Shown here one piece after another: positions 54,315 to 64,000 of a stretch of DNA of 64,000 nucleotides. This DNA is from Pisaster brevispinus (taxonomy: Eukaryota; Echinodermata; Asteroidea; Forcipulatida; Asteriidae), in NCBI GenBank assembly GCA_023634235.1, contig JAMKCF010000004.1, positions 20,988,027 through 21,052,026 on the forward strand, given 5' to 3'. A program made the translations under genes and the position numbers. The stretch's first letter is position 1; every line of letters begins with the position of its first letter. Under the pieces are notes generated by a model. The model ran no database searches and had not been told where the DNA came from. It worked only from the letters and a program-made list of their open reading frames with translations.

Positions 54315-54953
54315 TTATTTAGGTACATACGCGTACGTTGATTCACCTGGAAAAATATTAGATCTTAGGCGATATTCTTCGGGACAGTTGGGTTTGAGGT
54401 CAATAAAAAGATAGGAGTATGGTTGACGGGTTGCATCGGCGTAAGCTTCCACCATAAATTTAGTCTGTCCTGGATACATCTGTTTTGCCAAGTGTACAAC
54501 TTGAGAACGATCTCTAGGGTTTTTAAACAATGTAATGTAATGACAGTTGAGACTGATTGTTCTGCTTTCCTTAGATTGATAAAATAAGTTTTGTACAATG
54601 TATATCACGGAAAGGTTACGGTGATGGGATCCTTGGGTAAATAATTTAGTCACCTGTGGATCTTTACTGCATTCAGTCATTAAATCATCTAATATTACGA
54701 GGTTTCTGAGTTTTGGGTCGATGAGCTCATCCCAATTCTCCGGAACGCCTTCACAAAAACGAACATGAGGTAAATCGCGAGACAGTTCTTCGTAAGCTGG
54801 CTGATGTATACCGTAGCACCACACAATTCTCTCAAAAGGTTCCGAAAACACATCATGATGTTCTCTTAACAATCTACTGACCATAAACGTTTTACCACAA
54901 TTAGTTGGTCCAGAAATACAAAATGTAGATGGATGTTGTAACTTTATAGCCAT
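54315..54953 (-). CDS. ATP: FtsK/HerA-type genome-packaging ATPase
   Basis: 212 residues, ATG at 54953. Walker A is SGPTNCGKT (residues 14-22), Walker B is LVILDDLM (85-92), and a conserved QNLF follows about 45 residues later (VIYIVQNLFYQ). This is the A32-like packaging ATPase family that drives DNA into the capsid of Polintons, virophages and large DNA viruses. Length and motif spacing are normal. The ending (YSYLFIDLKP...YRLRSNIFPGE) is also family-typical. It lies between two small genes in the minus block, intact. Confidence 0.95.
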   Translation of the reverse strand: MAIKLQHPSTFCISGPTNCGKTFMVSRLLREHHDVFSEPFERIVWCYGIHQPAYEELSRDLPHVRFCEGVPENWDELIDPKLRNLVILDDLMTECSKDPQVTKLFTQGSHHRNLSVIYIVQNLFYQSKESRTISLNCHYITLFKNPRDRSQVVHLAKQMYPGQTKFMVEAYADATRQPYSYLFIDLKPNCPEEYRLRSNIFPGESTYAYVPK

Positions 54954-54969
54954 ATGGTCAATACGTGTA

Positions 54970-55254
54970 TTACATAGTATTTAAAGTTGAATTGTGTACA
55001 GCCGTTATGGCATAAAGCATACCATATACCAATTCACTCTCTAATACACTCGTTAACTCTATACCAAATACAGAGGAAAAGACAACTAAAATACTTAATA
55101 CAATAATTACTAATATAAAACGACTTAGAGGTGAAGACAAATCTACACCGCGTGAAGTACGTGTGTATGCCATGGTAACAATCGTAGAACTGGGAGCAGT
55201 ATGACTTTTACAACCGCTCTTATTCAAACTTATACCCGTAAGGTACTGTATCAT
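54970..55254 (-). CDS. Small single-pass membrane protein
   Basis: 94 residues from the ATG at 55254, or 67 residues from the ATG at 55173. The shorter form avoids the 35-bp overlap with the end of polB and begins MAYTRTSRGVDLSS, so it may be the true start. One clear membrane segment, RFILVIIVLSILVVFSSVF, lies near the middle. No family was recognised. Its place between polB and the ATPase suggests a virion or envelope-associated role, which is inference. Confidence 0.6.
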   Translation of the reverse strand: MIQYLTGISLNKSGCKSHTAPSSTIVTMAYTRTSRGVDLSSPLSRFILVIIVLSILVVFSSVFGIELTSVLESELVYGMLYAITAVHNSTLNTM

Positions 55255-58200
55255 AATTGGGCAATATGACTCTCTTATTATAACACACTTTATAATCTTT
55301 CGTTTGAGTTTTTGTCTCTATTTGTTTCTCTTTTGCATTCCTCGTAATCTGATGGGGGTTTGTCACTCTTATGCTCGGTTCGTTGGTGTTTTTTACCAAG
55401 TGGACTACAGAGTCAAAGTTAATTTTTTGACTGTTTCTAAAGTTCAATGTAAAACCTCTGACTTTACAGCACGTTTTTCCAGAATCTAAACGGTAGGCAT
55501 AATTTTTAGGGCCGCCGGAAACAAAACACTCGATATGATTACCATCCTTCGGACTTATTTCGTTTGTGAGCTCACCTAGATAATCACCAAGAGGGGGGTT
55601 ATATTCGTTTTTTCGTGCTAAAAATATTACACTGTCAGTATCATGATAAAATGATCTTCCCTGTAATTTTTCCAAGACGGAGTAGAGCTTCAGACGTGCA
55701 TGAGCCGTCGTGAAAGCAGCAATTACTACATTTGTATGAGAATTTGATGTGATAAATTCCTCCTCATTCTGATATTGTACCTCTGCCAATTCATCGTTAA
55801 AAAATTGTACGTGATTGACAGTCTTGTCCTGAGCATGCAAAAGTTTGTACAACTCTGAATACTATTTCGGTTTGAGGCATATTTACACGTTGTCCAAACT
55901 TTCCCCAGAAACTATTGAGCATAAGTTTTGCGAGTGCGCGTAGCCCTGGGTTTTTCTCTATGTTTTTTCTGTCTAATTGAATACCCTCGTTACTCTCATA
56001 CTCTTTAATGTATGCGAGTATATCATCCTCATTTTCACACCATGAGGGTAACCCTGAACTTTCCTGTTTTATCTTCAAAAAAGTATCTATGTACTTTGTA
56101 AATAAACCACCTGTTTTGGTAACTGGATCATAAATCTCTCGTTCTGGAAAGTGCCAAACACACTGAACTTTCTGAACACAGTACCCCAAATCCTGTACGG
56201 CCTTATCTAATTCAATGGAGACAAAGGTACCGTGTAATACCCTTTCATCATCGCTATGCCCGCAGGGTGTTTGCTGAAGCGTTTCAGCACACGTCCTACA
56301 CAATGGGAACGTTAGCTTTCCTACAACACGCTGAGGGATTAACGGTAGATAGAGATTTGTAGGGGGCAAAACGCTGCATTTTATCAATCCAAAGTATTCT
56401 GAAATATTTTGAAAGTTATCAGTTATGATTTCGGGATGACCAATGGGATAAGCACAATATTTATTGATTGACGGATACAAGCTGGTATAATCGTAATAAG
56501 CAATGAATTCTTTGTCTTTGTCTTTGATCTCATAAAAAAGACGCGTTGCATTTGTTCGCCCTCCATAAAATGCATCCCTAGGATTAAGTGTCTCTCTCTT
56601 CTTATATTTACCCTTCTCATCAATTTCTGACAGCAATGGATCTGTTACGTTTACCGGCATCTGGTTGAATATGTTATCCCATTCACACTCCCACACTTCT
56701 ACAAAATTGAAATTTGTTCGGGTCTGAATGAAATGTTTTCTCTCCATAGTTCTAGTGTACAGCTCATACATGGGTACATTTGAGACGGGGTGAATGCCAT
56801 TACGATCCCTATAGCATCTTTGACATCCGTGCCAGAAACAACCATGAAATTCATACACTGTATTATTTGCTGTGCACCAACCATCGACTTTATACTTCCC
56901 TATCTGTTTTTCCATACTGTTACCTGCATGTTGGATATAGATCCCTTGAGACCGACCTATCCAACGTAGCCAAATGAGTGCTTTCTCTGATTGTTTTTGT
57001 TCAGAGCTTGAGTATTCATTGGGTGATAAAACCGCAATGGTTTTAGGCCTTAGGAAGTTTCTGCGAAAAACTAAATTACAGGCTGAGGCTAAAGTCATGC
57101 AATTCTTGAATGGATCAGCACCTGCATCACCAGACCCTTTCGCATTTACCTTCATAAACAACTCCCTAAATTGAACGCAGGAACGCTTCAGTATGTCAAC
57201 GTCAGATTGACAATATGAAAGCAATTCAGCCTGTAGGTTAAAGGGTTTGTTTAACTCTTTTTGAGAGTCGTACCACAGTTCAAACTCACTCTTCCTGTCT
57301 ACATTCATTCCCTCTGGATCGTAGAACTCTACTGAGGGGAGGGGTCCAACATAGTTTTGGTTTGCCTCTGTATTGAACAAATGTGGAAAGAATCCTTTTT
57401 TGTTCTCAGTTAAACCAAATGTTGAAGGTAACTTAGACAAAGCCATTGGTAGAAAATTAAGTGAATCGATGACTTTCCTGTTAAATTGAGGGACATTGAT
57501 ACACATCACTTTGGCACCAGTGTAAGTCACTTTTGGTATACAGGCATTTTTAAACAAGTAAGCCAGAAGAAAATATGAGTCGTATGATTTTGCATTGTGT
57601 GCTATGGCTATGCTTGATTCAGTTTCTCTGGAAGAAAACAACCATTTACAGAAATCATCTTGAGTGGTTTTTCCACTAAACACCCTTTGACCTACGCAAA
57701 TTTCACATGTATAATCTGATGGTTTTCCTGCACAAACCTCACAGACCATTTCAGCTACGCATAAATTAGGTATATGCTTCCCTGAATCCTGAGTACACTC
57801 AAAATCAAAAAATATATACTTCAATATTTTAGGGGGTTTCTTTTTCTTCTTCTTCCTGCTGATGGTACTACCCTTGGTAGTATCGTCAGTGGACATGTCA
57901 TTTTCTGACTCCACCCCATGTTTCTTATCCTTCACTACTTTTATATAGCATTTATGATCGTAAGAAACCGACTCTTTGCAAACTTGACAAAATTTCTTGG
58001 AGCAATCGTGTGGCCCATACTTAGCCGTTACGGATAAACTAACAAATGCATCACAAAACCTACATTTGTAATATGATTTACACACTGACTTTTTACCCGA
58101 CTGTATACTCTTATGATTGCGTAAGCACACTAAATCTTTGAAATATCTATTACAATCATTACAATATTCCCACGAATCTATTTCACCAGTCTTACACCCA

Positions 58201-59720
58201 ATTACATGACACAGTGTACAGGCGATGCTACACACATGATCTCTTGACGCACTATTGTAACCCTTCTGGCAAGTATCGCAATAGTTACTACGATTCAGAA
58301 ATCCTTTCATTGATCTGATGACATCGTAATGGCCATTTGTCAAGTGAAGGTATATGGTTTTTGGTTTATCAGGACCGACAAAAATGGATGCATAGCAATG
58401 CTCACGGGACAATACTATTAATCTGTATAACTGTAACACGTCCTGAAATTTTTGCAACTCTTCTATCCCACCAAGTGTTCCTTCAGCAACCCCAGCCTCT
58501 TTATATATCTCTCTCGTCATCGCATCTAGAGGTTTTCTGCCCCTGAGAAGATACTCTAAGGCATTTCCTTTTTTCTCATAGAGGGCTTTACCAATTACAA
58601 TTGCCCTACCGAGACAGGTTCCCCGTTCATCCTTAATCTTAACTAAACTTCTACAACTCGCATAGAGCTCATCAAGTGATTTTAGATTTCTTGGGCTGTT
58701 TGATTTCCCCCCTTTTTTCAGTTTCATATGTATGAAATTAATATGCACCGTTTCATCCAGACTGATAAATTTATATGATTGTAACACCTGTTCAATCCTG
58801 GAAAGAAATCTCTCGACTGTTAAATCATTCATCAACATGAAAGGTAGCGAAATGGGAAAGTTTAAGACTGGTGAATTAAACACTAATCGCACCATCTCAT
58901 CGGGTTGTACATCACTTCCTATAATCTCAAACAAGCTTTCGAAAATAGAAGCTAATCTAGGTAAGACCTGTTCAAAACTTAAATCATCCATATTACGAAA
59001 ACGTACGTTATAATCGTAAGTATAAGCTTGAAATTTTTTCACAAATCTTTCATTTACACTCACAATATCAAAAAACTGTGTAGCACGAGGCTTCTTTCGT
59101 TCCAGTTCTCCCTCTGAGGTGTCTCCATTTGAAGTCGGTCTCTTTCTCGAAGCCCTCAAAACTCTTGGATGAGATGGTGATTCTTCTTCTTCTTCTTCTT
59201 CATCCTCACTCGAGATATTCCAAGCGTCCATCTCCGTATTTAGAGGATCTGCGCCTTCCTGTCCATTGACTCTGCTTTCACCTACAACTCCACTGGTTCC
59301 GGGTTCCATTCCTCTACTGACTCTTTCGTTTGAAAAATGATTGATTAAATCATCACCTTCGCTATAACTCTGCACATGTTCTGTTCCCCCACCTTGTTGG
59401 AGAGACGGATTCACCTCGACGTTAGATGTAAGGTCTGTAATACCAAAATCTTCATCTTGCGTCAAATCGTTCTCACAATGAGTAAAAGGGTAATTAATTT
59501 GTTCATCGTCTCCAAATAAAAGTTGATCACACAGATTAGTTTGTGGATGTTCTCCTGAATCTTTGTCATGCTCATCTATCTCAAATAACTGCATGAGTTG
59601 AAGTTCTTCCATACGAGAAGAAATTGCACTATTTTCTTCATCGGTTAGTTTGAAAAACTGTAGCAGAAATACACAATCTTCATATTGAAGTGAATCGATA
59701 TTTTGCAGATTCACAAACAT
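55220..59720 (-). CDS. POLB: Protein-primed family B DNA polymerase, split by a frameshift
   Basis: ATG at 59720. The first frame runs 1307 codons to 55797; a second frame (to 55220) carries the rest, with the change at about 55855-55870. Order: acidic N-terminus with an EEEEEEES run (about residue 180), a Cys/His-rich zinc-binding cluster at about 480-590 (CDTCQKGY, CTLCHVIGC, CNDCNRYF, CRFCDAF, CQVCKES), 3'-5' exonuclease motifs FDFECTQ (about 638), SYDSYFLL and YCQSDVDIL, a Cys-rich insert with VYEFHGCFWHGC (about 960), palm motif A YYDYTSLYPS (about 1080), the TPR1/2 region of protein-primed polymerases, and motif B LNSFWGKFG (about 1271). Motif C YHDTDSV lies in the second frame. A frame change between motifs B and C would remove the catalytic palm, so this copy should not yield active polymerase unless the break is an assembly error or is bypassed. 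The family replicates the element from a terminal protein. Confidence 0.92.
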
Positions 59721-60059
59721 TTTTTTTTTGTGGTTGACGTCAGATGATTATCATTGATATTAAGTTCTTGGCGTTTGTGAGATGGTCATAAGATGTTACC
59801 ATCCTGTTTACAACACATAAACCAATCATGTCATGGTACTCCTTCATCTATTAGAAATAAAGTTTGACTATCCAACTAGTATGAAGTCAACCGTCATACA
59901 TGTAAAGTTATGCCCGCTAGAGAGAAGAAACTTAATATGGTGTTACAGTTGATGAGTTTAATTGCGTCTGATGTGAATATTATCCAACTTTTAATTTTGT
60001 GTTTTCAATTTTGTTTGCTTTAGAAAAAAAAATAGGGTGAAGCTTTACCATTCCTTCAT
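59721..60059. promoter_or_regulatory. Upstream region of polB
   Basis: Non-coding AT-rich sequence that must hold the promoter of the minus-strand block. No clear TATA box could be assigned. Confidence 0.35.
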
Positions 60060-60199
60060 CTTCAAGATTTCTAGGTCCTTTTGTCCCGTACAGTAATTCC
60101 TTTCCAATTGTCGGCTAAAGATTTTTTAACTTTCTGCGTTCCTTTGAATTGTCGGCTAAAGATTTTTACCTTTCTGCGTGCCTTTGTTCCTGGATTAAC
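60060..60199. repeat. Internal relic of the terminal repeat
   Basis: CAAGATTTCTAGGTCCTTTTGTCCCGTAC, then CCAATTGTCGGCTAAAGATTTTTTAACTTTCTGCG, then GTGCCTTTGTTCCTGGATTAA are pieces of the right repeat in the same orientation but with the middle deleted. It lies 370 bp inside the right repeat. Confidence 0.8.
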
Positions 60200-60565
60200 C
60201 CTTCGCTTAGATTTACCAAAACAAGATAATTAACCTCCATTACCCTCCATCGAGATTTTCCAAAACAAGATAATTATCCCCCCCCCCCCCCATTACCCCC
60301 TTTTATTATGCCTGTGATATACTTTCGGAGAGAACTGTCCCGGGAGTGCCACCAAGGCTTTGGCCAATGCATCAAGAAACTGGTGAGTAGATACTCCTGA
60401 TCAACAACACCGGCTCTTTTTAGAGCCACCACATATTCAAAAAAGAGATTTTATCTAAGTCTGTTTATGTCTATTCGAAATAAAATAAAATAAAAAAACT
60501 ATTATCATAATGTTGATTTCTTATTACCACTATTAAATGTTTAACATTATTATTTGTTAGTCCTG
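60200..60565. other. Spacer with histone-type stem-loop
   Basis: Contains a poly(C) run (60278-60291), a short open frame from an ATG at 60308, and the stem-loop listed separately. No gene could be identified. Confidence 0.5.
60412..60448 (+). promoter_or_regulatory. Histone mRNA 3'-end stem-loop and purine element
   Basis: GGCTCT-TTTT-AGAGCC (60412-60427) is a perfect 6-bp stem with 4-nt loop, preceded by ACACC and followed by ACCACA, as in metazoan replication-dependent histone genes. CAAAAAAGAGA begins 11 bases after the stem, where the U7-binding element is expected. No histone coding sequence was found upstream. Confidence 0.7.
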
Positions 60566-61112
60566 TCACTTCACAGCGATGTCTCTTCTTCTGGTTCTTT
60601 CCTGCCTTTATCGTTCAATGACTTTTGCGCCCCTTGATTATATATCCATTTCACATTTTACCCCCACTCCTTTATTTTTCTATCATTTTATTTTTGTTAC
60701 TTGTTTATCTTGTCGGTTAAAGATTTTAAGGTCCACCCTTTGTTCTCCACATTCATCCATCTTCTACTTATGACATATCAAGATTTCTAGGTCCTTTTGT
60801 CCCATACATTAATTCCTCTCCAATTGTCGGATCAAGATTTTTAGACTCCCTTTTTCTCCCACGTAGCCCCCTTTGAATTGTCGGCTAAAGATTTTTTAAC
60901 TTTCTGCGTTCCTTTGAATTGTCGGCTAAAGATTTTTTAACTTTCTGCGTTCCTTTGAATTGTCGGCTAAAGATTTTTACCTTTTTGCGTGCCTTTGTTC
61001 CTGGATCAAATTACCTCGTTTTAATGACCCTAGCTCCTTTGTATTATTGCTCCCCATTGTTCGATTCTACTCGATTCTATTGAAATGTCGGCTATAGACC
61101 CAACAGACTACT
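60566..61112. repeat. Right terminal inverted repeat
   Basis: 547 bp, complementary to 45563-46156 with about six substitutions. It has one fewer copy of the 44-45-bp subrepeat and a shorter G/C run. It ends CAGACTACT. Confidence 0.95.
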
Positions 61113-61118
61113 TTTCTC
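61113..61118. repeat. Right target-site duplication of the Polinton
   Basis: TTTCTC, matching 45557-45562 exactly. Confidence 0.95.
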
Positions 61119-62034
61119 TCATCTTAATTCGATCCCGCGAAACTTTACTGCGCTTCATTTCAAGAGAGAGGATAATTCATTTTATAAAGGTTAACAACAT
61201 GAAGGAAACCCACTTTGTTTTGTTTTTCATCAGACAGAAAGCTGCTTATGTTTGGGATAAAACGGCTTGAGGAGTTACATCTCCAGGGTTACGGGTAATG
61301 CAAAAGTCTTTGTTTGAAGCATATGGCAAGTGCTTTTTATTTTTCCAGCGGTTTCAGATCAATAAACAGACAGCAGTTTCTTCCTTTTTTACGACAATAA
61401 TAATAGAATAATAGATATGACTTATCCATGGGATAAAGACCAGGCAACCTATAACATCACATTGTTTACAAAAGAGCCACAAATTAAGCTTGGACTTCAA
61501 ACAGGCACGATTGTTATACAGCCTTGTGGGTGAAAACTTGTTTTTTTATGGAGATTGCACTGCCTGATTTTTGATGATTTTTTTTCTGATTTGATGAAAA
61601 AACGGGGGCAATTCTCAAAACTTGCTCAGCTGTATTTTATATAACCTCTGAATTGGTGTGGAAATTATGACACAACATGTAAAAAAATTCCTATTACAAT
61701 AAGTGAAGTATCTCGCCTGCCAGGGTAAGACATGGAATGTACAATGTCACTCTTTTTGTAAAGAAGGGTTACATGATCTACAGGATGTCGACAAAGAAAA
61801 TCGGCACTAAAAAGTGACTCTATTTGAACACAAAACTTGAACCGACTGCTTTATATTCAGGTAGTTAGGCCTATATATATACATGTTTTCAAATTAACGT
61901 TATGGGGTCACCTCACTTAAAGTGTCAAAATTTATGACATCAGAACAGATTTAAACATATAGAGTAGGTTATTTCATGTCAGGTAGATAATTAATGTAGG
62001 TTTTCCCAGCCCATTTAAAAAAAAAATCCATTCG
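61119..62034. other. Intergenic, no gene seen
   Basis: AT-rich host DNA continuing from the left flank at 45562. Nothing recognised. Confidence 0.4.
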
Positions 62035-63188
62035 TTTTAACACCCGGCTCATTAAATTTCGTTTGAAAATGAGTGCTCCGTTGAATCAGCATTCAACAGC
62101 AGTCAAAAGGAGTAACTCGATCACCAGTTTAGCATTCACTGGTCAAATGAGATCATTCAATTTCATTAGGCCGCAAGACACATTAATTTTCGTGAAAGCC
62201 AGCAGCAAGAGCTGGTTAACCATTAAGGTATAGTAGAAATTTATCCTAAGAATGGTCAAAATGTAGTCTTGAATGTCAACAACATGAAAAAGAATGAGTT
62301 AAACGAATCTGAATGCGAAGAATGAAATCATGTGTGCACGAAAACGAAATTCAATACATTAATAGCTAAAAAGAAACCATGTTTGAGTGGATTAGGGGGA
62401 AATGCGTGAATTTGAATGCGTTTTAGTGAAATTGAATGATTTTTTGCTGCAATTGGACGGGAAACCTAATATTTTGGGCGAAGGCACGCAACATTTTAGA
62501 ATACTTTGCCCCATGAATCGTCCGGTATTTAAATTCAGGGGACTTGCCCATGAATCGTAGAGTACTAGGTAATTAATTTCATTAAGAATTAACCGACAGA
62601 TTGTCCAAACATTTTCAGCAAAAAATGATGCTCATTTTTCATCCTCATGCTTTCAAATTGAGGAATAATAATTTATAAAATTCTGTCAAACTATGATTGA
62701 TTTTTGTCCATAAATTAAATTCGATTTCGTTTTGTTCATTAAAGTTGCAGTCATTTTGTAGTTTCATTTTTATACAAATTTATATTGCCTATTGGTACTT
62801 GGAGCAATCAAACTATGAGCCATCGTAGCGCAAAAAAGGGTTTTAAAGCTGGGTATTGTTCGTTGGATTTGGGGATTTTCCCACTTCTTTTTCATTAATG
62901 GGTGAACAAGCTAAACTTTTTGATGTAAAACATGAACATAAAATGTCCTTCGATTGGTTTTCGCTAAGTTGAAAGCTGTAATGATTTGTTCTCTACTGTC
63001 AGTTTGCCATGAACTCGTTTTGTTGTGTGATAATTTTTCATTTGTATCCGTACTTCCATAATTTCCCGGTTGACAATTTAACGCAATAACACTTGAAAGG
63101 TCGCAAAGTATAGTTTCCATCGTGTAAAGTTTAATGATTTAATGGATCATTCATTTTCAAATGAACTTGAATGAGCCGAGTGTTAAAA
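62035..63188. mobile_element. 1.15-kb non-autonomous DNA element with inverted ends
   Basis: TTTTAACACCCGGCTCATTAAATTTCGTTTGAAAATGAG at the left is mirrored by CATTTTCAAATGAACTTGAATGAGCCGAGTGTTAAAA at the right (about 40 bp, several mismatches). The interior is rich in TGAATG motifs and non-coding. Confidence 0.6.
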
Positions 63189-64000
63189 AGACTGTTATTG
63201 TTGTTGCTGTTGTTGTTGTTAATGCTGTTGTTATTGAAAAACATACATAATACCTTTCAAAGTACAGACATGTAATAAATTAGCAAATGTAAACTTAGGG
63301 TAATTACATGCGTTATAGTTAATAAGAGTGCGTTTACAATATTATAAACACGGCCCATCCGAAGTGAACCAGCTAGCCCTTTCAAGTGTTTTTTTTTTAC
63401 ATTGCTTCCCCTACCTGCACGCCCATTTCGCCAAGAGTCATGTTTTAACAAAGTCACCGATTCATATAGAACACACATAACTGAACATATCTGAACAGTC
63501 AATATACCTTCATCGAGAACAACTAACAAACAGTTCGCCCGTGACTGAATCCACATAAGCGACATTACTCGGCTTTGTTCTATCTGTTATCTTGTCTCGT
63601 GGGACTGCGTGCTTTCAGCATCAAGCAAGTCATTAAAACTGACAGTGATTTTAAGTTTCTCTGCAAGGTTGGACTAAAACCTTGTGTGGGCTCCTGATGG
63701 ACGACCGACAACAGCTATAGGTAATACATGCTGCACAAATGTTTGAAAGCTAAAATGCCATCCCCGCATAACGTGTGTTGCATTATAGAGTCTACGGTAT
63801 GTAAGTGAAGCTAACGGTGAAAAGCGAGAATCTAATCTATTGCAAGTAATCACGACGCAAAAAGGGCAACAGTAGGCCTATACGTTAAAGAGGAGCTCCA
63901 TTGTTGAATTCAGTTTTGTGATGCACTCATTTTCAAATAGATAGAGTCCTCATGGAAGTGGGGGAGGGGGGCTCTAACCTCACGTTAAGTGGTTTTTAAT
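63189..64000. other. Intergenic to window end
   Basis: A (TTG)n-like simple repeat lies at 63195-63236. The last 100 bases (TTTTGTGATGCACTCATTTTCAAATAGATAGAGTCC) resemble 8229-8265 and form the edge of a dispersed repeat. No gene was recognised. Confidence 0.4.

Larger units (their letters stand above)
45563..61112. mobile_element. Complete Polinton/Maverick, 15,550 bp
   Basis: Bounded by inverted repeats beginning AGTAGTCTGTTGGG and by a 6-bp direct duplication. It carries eleven recognisable genes in two converging blocks (plus 46186-52817, minus 53159-59720): integrase, DNA polymerase B, packaging ATPase, adenain-type protease, major and minor capsid proteins, a pVI-like protein, two conserved basic proteins, a small membrane protein and a PC4/death-domain gene. 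The two ends agree at about 99% apart from repeat copy number, so the insertion is young. polB and the PC4/death-domain gene carry frame breaks, so this copy is probably not autonomous as assembled. Confidence 0.97.

Noticed and set aside
61085..61270. Open frame crossing the right Polinton border
   Set aside because: It starts inside the terminal repeat and continues into host DNA; no domain.
63257..63565. 102-codon minus frame near the right edge with two hydrophobic stretches
   Set aside because: No GPCR or other recognisable motif; hydrophobicity comes from AT-rich DNA.

Overview
This is eukaryotic genomic DNA from a marine deuterostome, most likely an echinoderm and possibly a sea star. 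The reasons are AT-rich intergenic DNA, many short inverted-repeat (MITE-like) elements, tRNA-derived SINEs, single-exon rhodopsin-type GPCR genes in a tandem array, and a complete Polinton/Maverick. The species call is inference; nothing in the window proves it.

Layout. (1) 1-705, minus: 5' part of a rhodopsin-class GPCR that runs off the window. (2) 6.0-42.2 kb: six intact, intronless, closely related GPCR genes (two on plus at 6035 and 11490, four on minus at 23384, 27984, 35437 and 41270) plus truncated 5' GPCR relics at 29.2 and 31.9 kb. All six keep the class A landmarks but use ERY instead of DRY and have a tail of only about 11 residues before TM1. Parts of them (TM1-TM2, ICL3-TM6) are almost identical even at silent sites, while TM3-TM5/ECL2 is strongly diverged, which points to gene conversion. 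The last two genes lie in two copies of a recent tandem segmental duplication (about 34.33-40.40 and 40.61-45.45 kb). (3) 45563-61112: a 15.55-kb Polinton with 594/547-bp terminal inverted repeats starting AGTAGTCTG and a perfect 6-bp target duplication TTTCTC. Its left half (plus) carries a spliced PC4-like/death-domain gene, integrase with chromodomain, penton-like capsid protein, a pVI-like basic protein, major capsid protein and adenain-like protease. Its right half (minus) carries two conserved basic proteins of unknown role, the packaging ATPase, a small membrane protein and protein-primed DNA polymerase B. (4) 61113-64000: intergenic DNA with one 1.15-kb inverted-repeat element.

How the parts fit. 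The Polinton has the full set for self-synthesis and particle formation (polymerase, integrase, ATPase, protease, two capsid proteins), so it is a virus-like transposon. However, the polymerase is split by one frameshift between palm motifs B and C, and the PC4/death-domain gene has two frame breaks, so this copy is probably defective unless these are assembly errors. The GPCR array fits the pattern of lineage-specific chemosensory or peptide receptors; ligand and function cannot be read from sequence.

The remaining DNA is intergenic and rich in repeats: at least eight MITE-like families, two tRNA-Leu-like SINE copies, two tRNA-Asn-like structures (one arranged head to head, one split by a MITE), a 19-bp minisatellite and longer tandem repeats. 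Most short open frames there are chance.
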